Positions 34,876-46,309 of a stretch of DNA of 64,000 nucleotides are shown here, one piece after another. Position numbers and translations under genes: made by a program. The notes beneath the pieces were generated by a model. The model searched no databases. It was not told the origin of the DNA and saw nothing but the letters and a program-made list of their open reading frames with translations. The DNA is from Cephalotus follicularis (taxonomy: Eukaryota; Streptophyta; Magnoliopsida; Oxalidales; Cephalotaceae). Location: positions 248,001-312,000 of the forward strand of contig BDDD01001639.1 in the NCBI GenBank assembly GCA_001972305.1. The letters run 5' to 3'. Within the stretch, counting starts at the first letter, position 1, and the number at the start of each line of letters is the position of its first letter.

Positions 34876-36330
34876 ACTGTAATGCCCCCAAAACGTAAAT
34901 ATTAGTATTATTTCAGTTTTCTATATTTAGTCACTGTCTTATCATCATTTTTTTTGTATGTTAAGCATCCTAAATTACTAATGCGATTATTAACAGATAA
35001 CCTTCTAAATAAAGTACTTCATTATTACACTTAAAGGAAAGGTATTCAAATACAATAATTATTACAGTCCCAATTGTGATCATTTATATAAAAAAAAGAG
35101 TTTCACAAGGAAAAGGCCTAATTGAAAAACTAATTTCCCTTTTTCAAGCTCATCGAGACTTGCTTTATCCTAATCCTGCATATGGGAGGAAGAAAATCAT
35201 TGAAAGAGTGAGCTCAAATAGTTTTGTAAGGTAACGATAAACAAATTTGAAAACTTTAAACAAGCAAAAATCCCAAGATAACGTCCTCAAAAAGTAGTGA
35301 TTTCCCAATTTGGTGCACAACATTTTTTTTCCTAATTTGACTCACTGCAGTAAAAAAATCTCAATGTGACGCATGCTGTTAGCCACCGTTAACAAAATTG
35401 GGGAAACCCTTAGCACGACATAGGAAAATTTTAGAATGACGTCTTAAAAAAGTCATGATTTCCCAATTTGACGGACTACAATGAAAAAAAATCTCAATGT
35501 GGCCAAATCGTCAACCGTCGTTAACAAATTCCCCAATTTTGTTAACAACAGTTAATGACGTGCGCTAGATTGAGATTTTTTTCACTGTAATGCGTCAAAA
35601 CGGGAAAAAAATGGTGTGAGCCAAATTCAGAAATCTCTACTTTTTATGGTACCATCATGAGATTTTCCCTTTAAACAAATACGGGAACTCAATAATGAAG
35701 ACTTAAATAAGACATTTGCAGAAACTTGTAAAATACTACAAATGGTCATTTAAAACGATTCATATGACCATATATGAAATCTCAACTGTATATGGAAACT
35801 CGAATAAACATATAGATGATTGAGAGATTTCCAAGAACCCATTCACTTAAGCACACAACTTATCATTTAGTATAGTGCATTATTCCTGCAATTTCGAGAC
35901 ATTATTCTAGTTATGGATCTCATGTATGGATCGGGACACTCTCGGTCCCCACTTTTCATTCACTTTATAACTCAGTCGGATTTATCAATAACGTTGTTTT
36001 AACTCATTAACCAATCGTTTTATTCTTGGAGCATGCAAGCTCAAAAAATTTATAACGGTTTATGGATATAACCGAATAATAATTATTTATGGATATGACT
36101 GCGAAGTGGGATCTAGGTATCTGTTGCAGCAAGGGTTTATAGTGAGTGTTCGTGGTTATATTATCTACGGTATTTCTCCTGGATACTTTATTATTCCTCG
36201 AGAGATTTTCTGCGTTCCTTGGCATGAAACCTTTTCCGGATTCCCCGATAAATAGAGACAATTCCCCGATAAATAGAGACAGTGCCTACAATTGGAATCT
36301 TCCAGATCACATCTTAAGCATCTGAGATGC
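34876..36330. other. Possible old LTR fragment (gypsy-like), carrying a MITE
   Basis: Begins TGTAATGCCCCCAAAACG, a form typical of plant gypsy LTR starts, and contains a GAAAGAGTGAGCTCAAATAG block of the kind common in such LTRs. The MITE 35264-35668 lies inside it. No matching right end or target duplication was found, so limits and identity are uncertain. A 19-bp direct repeat (TTCCCCGATAAATAGAGAC) is near 36241-36280. Confidence 0.35.
35264..35668. mobile_element. Mutator-like MITE (about 405 bp)
   Basis: Long imperfect terminal inverted repeats: left GCAAAAATCCCAAGATAACG..AAAAAGTAGTGATTTC, right (reverse complement) GGAAAATCTCATGATGG..AAAAAGTAGAGATTTC. The arms keep pairing inward through AAAAAAATCTCAATGTG and GTTAACAAAATTGGGGAA. 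Flanks repeat CTTTAAACAA at 35254-35263 and 35669-35678, a 9-10 bp duplication as expected for Mutator-like elements. No coding capacity. The left arm also contains an internal direct repeat of itself. Confidence 0.72.
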
Positions 36331-36639
36331 TTTGGGTGGGTGGATGTGCAGTGGAATTGATGGAAGAGCTCAGAGGCCAAGGCATAGCTCGGATGATCGT
36401 AGGCAGAGCTTCGAAGTGGATGGCATAGAGTGCAGAGTTCACAGGAAGGAAGAGTTCAAAGGGCATGGCAGAGCTCGTTTGGGCTGGTCTGATGTGCTGG
36501 TATGGTCTGGCGTGGTCTGCCCTAATTTGTTATGGTGGTTGCTGGTCTGATTTGTTGGTCTAGTTTAGAGCTCAATTGTCGGATGGTGATGGCCCTCGTA
36601 TGATGTCGTGCTTGCTGTGATGTCATGTCTGTGGTGTAG
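36331..36639. other. GC-richer spacer with GGCAGAGCT words
   Basis: About 300 bp of degenerate repeats (GGCATAGCTCGG, GGCAGAGCT, GGTCTGATGTG). Frames through it are repeat-driven. No gene called. Confidence 0.45.
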
Positions 36640-37100
36640 GTAGCATTGTTTGGATGTTGGCTGTTTAGGTGGTAGCCTGCTGGTCTGCCTGCTATGGTAC
36701 CTGCAGGTGATGAGTCGCAGCGGCCGCGGGGATGTGGTGTTTCTCTTGCATCATGTAGGATGGTATGCTGCTGCTGGTCTACCTGTTCTTCTCTGGCGTC
36801 ATGAAAGCTGGTATGCTGCCCTGTTGGCCTGCCTGCTCTTCTCTGGTATCATGTAGGCTAGTCTGCTGTGTTGTGCAAGTGGTATCCTGCAAGTCTGCCT
36901 ATTCTCTGGCATCATGAAGGCTGGTCTGCCAGTTCTTCTCTGGCGTCATGTGGCCTGGTCTGATGTTATGTGCATGTGGTATCCTGCTGGTCTGCCTACT
37001 CTTCTCTGGCATTATGAAAACTGGTCTGCCTGCTCTTCTCTGGCATTATGTGGCATGGTATGATGTTATGTGCAGGTGGTATCCTGATGGTCTGCCTTGA
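36640..37100. repeat. Minisatellite with GGTCTGCCTGCTCTTCTCTGG core
   Basis: Six to seven degenerate units of about 55-65 bp built from GGTCTGCC(T)..CTCTTCTCTGGC(A/G)TCATG and GGTATCCTGCTGGTCTGCC. The units alternate CATGTAGGCTGGT and CATGAAAACTGGT ends. Confidence 0.7.
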
Positions 37101-37744
37101 AGTGGCCTGGGAGTGTTTTAACTTGTAACCTATTCTATTTTATTTAACTTGTTACCCAAGTTGTTGGCCCTGTCTATTGTTCTCTTTTGGGTAGTTCCTA
37201 ATGTTCAGCATGTTTAGGAGTTTCATGTACTTGGCTCCTACTTGTGATTTAAAACAAGTAGGGTTCCAAGAAGGTTTTCCACCCATCTATTTTGGGTGTT
37301 TTTATTCCTTTGTATATTTGGATATAAATGTACACGCCTTTGAACTTGTTCACAAAAAAAATATTTTATCTTCTATTACTTGGGGTGCGGAATTAAAAGG
37401 GCCTTGTTTCTTAGTGTATGCTCTGGTTGGTATTTAATATCTTGGGGTGCACTTGTCAATTTATTCGATTGTATGCCTTTGAAGTAACGTGGTGCTGAAA
37501 TGGTTTAATGTGGTGTTTAATATCAAAATTATATGGCCATTGAGATGAGACAAATAATTCAAGCATGAAAATCACCAACTATGGACTTGATATATCCAGT
37601 ATTCGGAGTGCATTGCTATGTCAAGACAAGTTGAAATTATTTTTTTCCCGAGCAGTTGATGCATACAAATCTTTTTGTTGATTAAATCTAAAATACTTGC
37701 TCATGTGCGAATATAAAAAGGTCAAAGATAGATTGTCCAGTTTA
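37101..37744. other. Spacer before element D
   Basis: T-rich unique sequence, possibly the 3' untranslated part of some decayed transposon (GGTGTTTTTATTCCTTTGTA near 37295). No gene or RNA recognised. Confidence 0.45.
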
Positions 37745-37749
37745 ATAAC
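37745..37749. repeat. Target-site duplication ATAAC, left copy (element D)
   Basis: ATAAC precedes the TG of the D LTR. The same pentamer follows the other end at 45796-45800. Confidence 0.9.
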
Positions 37750-38105
37750 TGTTGATACAGAAATCCTTCTCTCAACAGTATCCTACGTGGAGGACTTTTA
37801 TTTGTAGAGAGAAACGCTTGTCACTGATGCCTTGAGGAAGAAGGTTGATCTCGGAAACCTGCACAAGGTAACATCAATGGTGGAAGTCCAGGAGGTTGTT
37901 TTCCCGGGGACACTCCGACGCTCAAGTTAGACAAGATGCAGGTGAAATAATGCTCTCTTGAATGTAAAAATTGCTGACCTTTGTTCAGTATGTTGAACTT
38001 GTATTTATAGTGGAGTTTTGTAACTGTTGGAGCGTGAAAAACGGAGTTTGTAGCTATCCCCTAGGGAAATGCCGAGGATCTCGGTCATTCCCTTGATCTC
38101 CGCCT
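37750..38105 (-). repeat. Element D 3' LTR portion
   Basis: 356 bp matching 44915-45269 almost base for base (TGTTGATACAG start, CCGGGGACACTCCGACGCTC, TATTTATAGTGGAG). The rest of the 5' LTR sequence has no counterpart here. Confidence 0.88.
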
Positions 38106-39235
38106 GCTTGAACTTGTTAATAATTCCCTTAGGAATATTGTCTTCATAATGACCTCTAGCTCTTCACACAAGTGAGCACTTGACTCCAAAAAATTTCGAG
38201 TAACTTAACAAAAATATAAGTAAAAGAGGCTTTGCCTTCTCGGACTTCTTGTATACTTGAATTTTGAAAATATACACTGGTAATTCCCTTGGGAATTTTA
38301 TCCTCGTTGTGACCTTGGACTTCTCGCATAAGTGGGAAACTAACTCCAAAGAGGTTTAAGTAACCGATAATAAAAAGAACAAGCCCTTGTATTCTCGGAC
38401 TTAATCGACTCCACATGTGTTTGAGCTTTGAGTGTGTATGTATACTGATAGTTCCTTAGAACTTTTAACTTAGCGTAAATCACAAACCTTTAGTGGGCGA
38501 GGTCACACAAGCTTGATAGTCCCCGTAGGACCTTTTACTCTAGAGAGTGCTTCAGTTTGACAGCAACTGAGTCTTCACAATATCTTTATACTCATACCTT
38601 GAGTTCTTGGTCTGCTCGAACAAGTTCTCATGAGTTTGCCGAGGAGAGTATCGTCTGACCTAAGAGTTATTAGAACAGGTCGGCTGAGCTTTCAGTCCAC
38701 TTGGAGACACTTGTATTAAAGTGCTTAGTCCGACGAGCTTGATCGTTGCGAGTTCCCATGGATTCGCCTTTCAAGTCACGACTTTAGGCCTGGTTGGACA
38801 AGTTCCCATGGTGTTGCCAACCAGTGTTTGCTCCCTTGGGAGTCTTAGTGCTTCCTTGGAAGTCTTTGTTGATAAGTATAGATGCTCCTCGGAAGGAGTC
38901 TTTTTCATGCTCCTCAGAAGGAGGTTTGTGATGTATGCATCCGAGGATGCTTTAGAACGCCTGTTTGGCTGGTCTGCGTGAGACCTCGGCTCATGTTGAT
39001 TTTCTTCTTTGAGAATTAGCCTCCGTAAGGCTTAGGAAACCTCGGATCTGCAGGTGCCCCCTTGAGGGCATGGTCCGAGATGCTTAAAGTAAAACAGAGG
39101 GAGCTGATCGGTGGTTGTTCAGAGGTTTGAGGACATGAACATTGGACCTCCGGTCCCTTGCAAACTTGGAAATATGACAAGATCTTGAACACAAATCTTG
39201 AAAAATTTCAAACTTTTATTGAAAATATCTTACAT
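38106..39235 (-). other. Element D spacer between pol end and 3' LTR
   Basis: Non-coding. Two related stretches, GGTAATTCCCTTGGGAATTTTATCCTCG-like near 38278 and TAATTCCCTTAGGAATATTG near 38118, form a degenerate direct repeat. Hairpin words (CTCCCTTGGGAGTC, CTCCTCGGAAGGAGTC) occur near 38830-38930. The conserved block next to pol (GAACATTGGACCTCCGGTCC) is at 39136-39155. Confidence 0.6.
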
Positions 39236-42200
39236 TCATTGATAATACTTCCTCAGATGCTCGGCATTCCAAGCTCTGGCAATCTCCCTACCCTCCAAAG
39301 TTTCAAGTTTGAATGTTCCTGGGCGGAGGACCCTTTTGATCTTGTAGGGGCCTTCCCAGGTAGGGGCTAGCTTTCCTCTGGTGCTCGTAGGATCAGCAAC
39401 GGCCGAGTTCCGTAGAACCAGGTCTCTTTGCCTTAGTGGTTTTTGGCTTACTCTCTTGTTGTAGTATCGACTTACCCTCTCTTGGTAGGCTGCAACTCTG
39501 ATCACGGCCTTATCTATGAGTTCTTCCACTAGGTCGAGGAGGCTTCTCAACCCTTCTTCATTGTTGTCCTCAGTAAAGTGTACCACTCTTGGTGATTGTA
39601 CTCCCACCTCCACTGGTATCACGGCCTCTGCTCCAAAATATAAACTGTATGGGGATTCTCTGGTGGTAGTCCGAGGAGTGGTTCTATATGCCCATAGCAC
39701 ACTTGGTAGTTCCTCTGTCCACCTCCCCTTGCTGTCTTCTAAGCGCTTTTTCAAGCCCGAGATGATTTCCCTGTTGATCACCTCGGCTTGACCATTACTT
39801 TGGGGATAGGCTACTGAGGCTAGCCTATGTTCTATCCTCCATTCTCTGCAAAAGTCCCTGAAAGCTTGGCAATCGAATTGCTTACCATTATCTGTGATAA
39901 TGGTCCTCGAAACTCCAAATCTGCAGATGATTGACTTCCACACAAATCTTTTTGTGTTCTTCTCTGTAATTGTGGCCAAAGGTTCTGCTTCCACCCATTT
40001 AGTGAAGTAATCAACTGCTACAATGAGAAACATCCTCTGGCCCGTAGCCATCGGTAGTGGTCCGACGACGTCCATTCCCCATTGTGCAAAGGGCCACGGG
40101 GCTGTTATTGTTGTCAGAGGTTGAGAAGGCTTTCTACGTATGTTGGCGTTCCTCTGACACTTGTCACACTTCCTCACCAAGTTTATTGCATCTTGATGCA
40201 TTGTCAGTCAATAATAACCTTGCCTTAGCAGCTTGTGAGACAAAGTTCTGCCCCCAGTGTGGTTGCCACAAATTCCTTCATGAACTTCCCTCAGAGCATA
40301 ATCGGCCTCTGAAGGGTTTAAACATCTCAGCCAAGGGAATGAGAAAGACCTTTTGTAGAGGATTCCATCTCGGAATTGGAATTTGTTTGCTCTGTAAACT
40401 AGCTTCCTCGCCTCCACGGGGTCCTCGGGCAGGATCCCGTCCCTTAGCCAAATAATAAAGGGAGTCATCCAACTTGGCTCTTGTGGGACATCTATGTCCA
40501 TTACCTCTGACTAAGAGATTGTTGGTCGCTCCAAGTAGTCCACTAGCACTGTTTGGTTTTTCTCCAACTCCTCTGCTGTGGCTAGCTTCGAGAGCTGGTC
40601 CGCTCTGACGTTCTCTGCTCTTGGCACCTTCACAATTCTCAGCACTCCGAAGGCTGACTTCATACCTTGAAAATGGGACAAGTATTTCATCACGAGGTCT
40701 TCTCTGGCCTCATACTCCCCATTTGCCAAACCAACCACAAGCTGAGAATCACTCGAAGCTTCAATCCTCTGCACCTCCAAGTGCTTTGCAATTGTCAGTC
40801 CAGCTATCAGAGCTTCCCATTCAGCTTCGTTATTTGTAGCTTTGAACTTGAACCTTAAAGCATACTCCAATGTCCAACCATCTGGACTTGTCAATACTAA
40901 CCCTGCCCCACTGCCAGTGAGGCATGAGGATCCATCCAGTGATAACTTCAATATTCCCTTCTCACTCTCGGAAGGGTTCTCCTCCATACACTCAGTAGGT
41001 GTATTATCTCCAACAAAGTCGGCCAGTACCTGAGATTTGATTGCTGGTCTGGACTCGAACTTCACATCATACTCGCCTAGTTCGACTGACCACTTGATTA
41101 GTCTGCCCGAGGTGTCAGGCTTGGCAAGAACTTGTTTGAGTGGTTTATCAGTCAAAACCTTGATTGTATGGGCTTGGAAATACGGCCTCAACTTTTTGGC
41201 CGAGATGATCAAAGCATAGGCTAACTTCTCCACCTCTGGGTACCTTCCCTCTGCATCGTTCAAAGCCTTGCTCACATAATACACTGGCCTTTGAACTTTT
41301 TCCTCTTCTCTTACCAGCACTGCACTCACTGCGCCCGAGGTGGCCGCAAGGTACAAATACAGGTCTTCTCCATCCTTAGGTTTTGAGATCAGAGGAGGAG
41401 AAGCCAAGTATTCCTTCAACTTATCAAAGGCTGCTTGGCAGTCGTCGGACCATGAAAATCCCTTGGGATCTCTAAGTATCTTGAAGAAAGGAAGGCACTT
41501 CTCAGCTGACTTGGACACAAACCTGCTCAAGGCTGCAATCTTGCCATTCAATCTCTGGACATCCCTGATGGTTTGAGGTGGCCTCATGCTTTGAATTGCT
41601 GAGATCTTCTCTGGATTGGCCTCTATTCCTCTCCTAGAGACCATGAATCCGAGGAACTTACCCGAGGTGACCCCAAATGTACACTTGGACGGATTGAGCT
41701 TCATGTTGTACCTCCTCAACACCTCAAACGTTTCCTCCAAGTCTTTTACATGAGGGCTCCTGGCTGGGGTCTTGACGAGCATGTCGCCTATGTACACCTC
41801 CATGTTCTTCCCAATCCGGGGTTCAAATATCTTGTTGACCAGGCGCTGGTAGGTGGCCCCTGCATTCTTCAAGCCAAAGGGCATAACTTTGTAACAATAC
41901 ATTCCTCGGTCAGTTATGAATGCTGCCTATACATGGGGATCTGATTGTATCCCGAGTAGGCGTCCAAGAAACTCAAGATTCTGTAACCCGAGGTTGCAAC
42001 TACCAACTGATCGATCTTTGGGAGAGGGAAGTTATCCTTTGGGCAGGCTTTGTTGAGATCTGTGAAGTCTATGCACATTCTCCATTTCTCATTGGCTTTT
42101 TTGACTAACACAGGATTTGCTAGCCAGTCCGAGTAGTGCACTTCTCAGATAAAACCTGCCTGCAACAGCTTGCTCACCTCCTCGGCTATTGCTTGCTGCC

Positions 42201-43051
42201 TCTCATGGGCAAAGCTTCTCTTCTTTTGCCTTATTGGAGGTCTGGCTGGATCCATACTTAGCTTGTGGACCATTACATCTGGATTGATACCAGGAACCTC
42301 CTCTGCCGACCATGCAAAAATATCTCTATTATCTCGGAGGAATGTTATTAACTCCTCCTTCTCCACCTCTCCAAGTTGTGAGCCAACTTGAAGTACTCTC
42401 TCTGTGTTGCCCTCCTCCACGGGAACTTGAAGAACATCTTCGACTGGTTGTGGAAGCTCTGGTTCTATATCACCTCTGAGCTCCACATTTGCTATGGAAA
42501 GGACCTTGCCCTTCCCCTTGTCCGAGATGGCAGTTTTGTAACATCTCCTTGCCACCTCTTGATCTCCTCTAACCTCCCCCATGCAAAACCTTGTGGGGGA
42601 ACTTCACTAGCAAATGTCTCGTAGACACTATGGCTTCCAACAAATTCAGTCCTAGTCGCCCTATTATAGCATTGTATGGGCTTGGGGTTTCCACCACCAG
42701 GAACGTCATCTCTACCTGGGTTTGACGTGGGGCCGTGCCTGCAACCACGAACAGGTTGATAGATCCCAGAGGATGGATCGTCTCACCTGTAAAGCCAACC
42801 AGTGGGGTTTTGAAAGGCTTCAGCTGGTCGGCCGGGATCCTAAGCTGATCAAATGCATCCTTGTATAGGATATCGACCGAGCTTCCACTGTCTATAAGAA
42901 TTCTCTTCATGGTAAAGAGTTCTACCAGAAGAGTCACCACGACTGGATCATCATGAGGAAGACGTACTCCCTCGTAGTCCGCCTCCGAGAAGGTTATCAC
43001 CTCCTCTTCTCCACCAGTTATGAGCCTTTTGCTGTGAGGAACTTGTTGCAC
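39236..43051 (-). pseudogene. Element D protease-RT-RNase H-integrase region
   Basis: Best-preserved pol of the window. Protease at about 43051-42580 (KRILIDSGSSVDILYKDAF). RT at about 42200-41350 (WRMCIDFTDLNKACPKDNF; MPFGLKNAGATYQRLVNKIF). RNase H at about 41300-40520 (LDGSSCLTGSGAGLVLTSPD; SSDSQLVVGLANGEYEARED). Integrase at about 40500-39236, with CDKCQRNANI zinc-binding residues near 40160, WGMDVVGPLPMATGQRM, TDNGKQFDCQAF, SNGQAEVINREIISGLKKRL and terminal EHLRKYYQ. No chromodomain. Broken. Confidence 0.9.
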
Positions 43052-44869
43052 AGCAAGGGACTGTCTCCCATAGGCTTTCCTTGCATTTGAGGTGTCGCCC
43101 CCTGATGCGACCCCTCCAGAGATGGTGTGGATGACACCTCTGGGTTGCTGTTGTGGTTGCTGCTCCTCTTGCTGTCGAGGAGCCTCTTCTCTTCTCTGCT
43201 CTCTCCTTCCCTATGGAGCATCTCTATCCACATACTTGCGCAGGTGTCCCTTCCTAATCAGATCCTCAATCTAATTTTTCAACTGACTGCACTCTTCTGT
43301 ATCATGGCCATGGTCACAATGATACCGGTAGTACTTCTCCATACTTCTGTTCTCTGCCGGGGTTCTCAGCTTCTCAGGCCACTGGAAAGGGACCGTATCT
43401 TGCTTCACTGCAAGTATTTTTGTACGTGTGTCCAGGAGGGGGGCAAAGGTGTTGTAATATGGTATTGGTGCTCCACCCCTGAACGTGCCTTCTCGTCTGG
43501 AGAGCTTATGTCTGAGGTCTTCCTTGGATAGGTCTGACCTCCCCTTCCTCTTCTCTCTTCTCTCGGGAGCATTTCGTGAATGCTCCCTATTCTCCTCCTG
43601 TTGGCCAGTCCAGGGTGTCTTTTGTTTCCTGGCCAACATCTTTTCCTCGGAATTTACATACCTCTCTGCCCTTTTTAGCAGGTCTGCCATGTCCTTGGCC
43701 GGCTTCTTCAGCAGGGAGAAAGTGAATTTTGAGTGGCTCCTCAGCCCATTGTTCAAGGCTGCCAGAGCAAAGGATGGCTCCAGGTCTTTTACTGTGAGAG
43801 ATTCTTTGTTGAACTTAGTGAGGTAATCTCTCAATGTCTCATCTTTGCCTTGCACCACGTTGATAAGGTGGGTAGAGTTTCTCCTCTGCGTGGTGCTGTT
43901 GAGGAACTTTGTGACGAACAATTCCGTAAACTGGTCGAAGCTCTTCACTGAGTTCTTGGCCAAGGTGAAATACCATGATTGGACAGCTCCAGTTAAAGTC
44001 ACTGGGAACCCTCGGCAAAGCATGGCGTCCGAGGCCTGATGCATCCACATAGCTTGAAAATAGGTGCGCACATGCTGAATAGGATCCGTGGACTCGTCGT
44101 ACTTATCAAGATTTGGGTTTCGAAACCCACTAAGGACTGGCTCGGCTATGATCTAGGCAGTAAAAGGGTGTGCATTGATATTTTGCACCTCGGATAGGTG
44201 CCCCCCATGCCGTTCCGCTCCTCAGAACCTCCTTTCTAGGTCTGCAAGCCTTCTGTTCACTGCCTGCTCTACCTCTTCAATGTTCCTTACGCTGCTGGAG
44301 ACATGTGACCCTCCAGCCAATGAGGCCGGAGGATTGACCCTGCTTCCTCGGGCCGTGCCAACTCTGCGCGAGGCGTTGGAGTGCACTTGTGCTCCCTCTA
44401 CTCCTCTGGCCTCCTGCCGAGGATCGACATCCATAGCCTGGTGCTGAGGGTGTGCTCTCCTGGGATCGTTGGGGTGATCCCTAGCAGTCAAGGACTCAGC
44501 TCTCTTAGATGCATTGATCTTAGGCCTTCTTCCCAGGGGATTGTTGTCCCCTGACCGCCCAAGGGGAAGTTCATCTCCCCTCGGCGGGTTTCGCCTGGCA
44601 CCTCGTGGGTGCCTTGTCTCCACCTCTGGCCTGTGTGGGCCAGAAACTCCTCGGACCACTGGTTGAGCGGGCCCGGCTTGTTGTTGGTTGGCCAAAGTTG
44701 TGACCAACAGATCTGTAACACGCTCCAATCCCTGGAGGAATTGGTTGAGTTGGTCCCCTGTGACAGGAGCTTGTTCTTGGGCCACCACTTGGGTAACTTC
44801 TTAGGGAGGAGCTATGACCTCCTGTTGGCTGCCAGTGGCTCCAACCAATGTGTTCTTCCTCGGAGGCAT
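43018..44869 (-). pseudogene. Element D gag region
   Basis: Starts at the ATG 44869 (MPPRKNTLVGATG). A Pro/Arg/Gln-rich N-terminal region extends to about 44250. The gag core, about 44070-43630, carries MWMHQASDAMLCRGFPVTL, KFLNSTTQRRNSTHLINVVQ and FSLLKKPAKDMADLLKRAERY. A basic linker follows, then a zinc-knuckle-like stretch KYYRYHCDHGHDTEECSQL near 43330-43275. A QQQPQQQ-like stretch lies near 43150. Broken. Confidence 0.85.
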
Positions 44870-44894
44870 GGTTATTGATGACTTTCTGCTACGT

Positions 44895-44912
44895 TTCCCA
44901 CAGACGGCGCCA
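44895..44912 (-). promoter_or_regulatory. Element D primer-binding site
   Basis: Minus strand TGGCGCCGTCTGTGGGAA two bases inside the 5' LTR. Confidence 0.78.
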
Positions 44913-44914
44913 AC

Positions 44915-45795
44915 TGTTGATACAGAAATCCTTCTCTCAACAATATCCTACCTGGAGGACTTTTATTTGTAGAGAGAAATGCTTGTCACTGATGCCTTGA
45001 GGAAGAAGGTTGATCTCAGACACCTGCACAAGGTAACAACAATGGTGGAAGTCTAGGAGGTTGTTCTCCCGGGGACACTCCGACGCTCAAGTTAGACAAG
45101 ATGCAGGTGAAATAATGCTCTCTTGAATGTAAAAATTGTTGACCTTTGTTCAGTATTTTGAACTTGTATTTATAGTGGAGTTTTGTAACTGTTGGAGCGT
45201 GAAAAACGGAGTTTGTAGCTATCCCCTAGGGAAATGCCGAGAATCTCGGTCATTCCCTTGATCTCCGACTGTAATGTCACTGTTTTCCTTTGTTGTAGTT
45301 GATTGTGACTCAATCTCCTTGTTTGGATAAGTATAAATCCCAACAAATCTGCTGAAGATAATCTCCTTATCCCGTAGATAAGGTTGAGGTCCTCCGTTTG
45401 CATGACTGTAGAGGAAAGTGAGTCTATGCTATGGTTCCGAGGATGGAACAAGTGTGAGTACATCAGAGGAGGAGGTCCTCAGTTTCTGTGTAGTGGAGAC
45501 CGTATCTCCTGTTTCTTGTCTGATAGATATTGTGGGTAGAGGTAGTCCTCGGACCTTACACCTTGGATGTGGTCTTCTGCCTTTGAGTCCGAGGAGTGTC
45601 CTCGGACTTGTGGTCTCAGTGTGCTGTCCTCAAAAAATAATGATCCTCGGCTCCTGGTCCGAGAAGGACATTCTTTGTCATGTGTGTGCTCCTCGGCACG
45701 GCCTGTCTGTCAAGCTTGTAATCCCTGATGGACAACTGGTCAAGTCTGCTGTGGACATGTGTCCTTGTTTTTACAAACATATTTTTCCTCCATCA
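44915..45795 (-). repeat. Element D 5' LTR
   Basis: An 881-bp unit from TGTTGATACAG to CCTCCATCA. On the element strand it starts TGATGGAGG and ends CTGTATCAACA. The TATA-like motif CTATAAATAC reads on the minus strand near 45168-45177. The U3 half (45380-45720) is crowded with TCCTCGG/CCGAGGA words. Confidence 0.9.
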
Positions 45796-45800
45796 ATAAC
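45796..45800. repeat. Target-site duplication ATAAC, right copy (element D)
   Basis: Identical to 37745-37749. Confidence 0.9.
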
Positions 45801-46029
45801 TATACGCAACCCATTATCAGAAGGCAGAAAGAAATACTTATAAACATGAAAATGAGACCATAGATAACTAATAAAGATACATTCATTTCAAGAAGTTTTT
45901 TAACTATGGAGCAAAGTAATTTGATTCTTTTTTTGGGTAATATAATGTATAAATATAATGTCCAGCACTCACATTATACTAAAGCAAAAAAGAAAAACTT
46001 GAACCCAATAGGTAAGCAATGTACAAATT

Positions 46030-46309
46030 TTAAGTGTTAGGACGCCCTCTAACATTGCCCATCTCTTCAACCCCATTACCTTGTATTATTGGGGAGGATA
46101 GACTACTGATGTTTTCAGAAAAAAAGGGCAAACACCAACCAAGGAACCCATCGCACTTCTTATCTTCAAAAGAATAGTATAGCTTATACATATTATTTTC
46201 ACTTTTCACAATACGCACAACAACGCGTTTTTCATTCCCACACTTACAATTTTTTGGATAATATTTCAATCCAATACGGTCACTTTCGTTCACACTGGCT
46301 GAAGACATG
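46030..46309 (-). CDS. Possible small GRF-zinc-finger-like protein fragment
   Basis: Minus-strand frame from MSSASVNESD at 46309, about 92 residues. It contains C-x-C-G (CKCGNEKRVVVRI) followed about 20 residues later by YKLYYSFEDKKCDGFLGWC. This resembles the plant GRF-type zinc finger (C-x-C-G..RRFYxC....CxFFxW), but the third Cys position is not matched. A separate minus-strand frame at 46851-46597 encodes a single hydrophobic segment (SLAFLLVILATFAGFGVAM) and a basic end. GRF proteins in plants often have a C-terminal membrane segment, but here the order is reversed, so I do not join them. It could be a decayed fragment or chance. Confidence 0.25.

Larger units (their letters stand above)
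37750..45795 (-). mobile_element. Element D: Ty3/gypsy LTR retrotransposon, Tat type
   Basis: Minus-strand fossil with a perfect ATAAC duplication. Element order: 5' LTR 45795-44915, primer-binding site, gag 44869 down, protease, RT-RNase H, integrase ending at 39236, a short hairpin spacer and a 3' LTR portion at 37750-38105. The antisense ORF found in A and C is not seen in this copy. Over the 355 bp shared by the two LTRs I count about 11-12 differences (3%), suggesting roughly 1-2 million years, so it is the youngest element here. Coding regions are the best preserved of the Tat elements. Broken, with fewer than ten breaks by eye. Confidence 0.9.
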
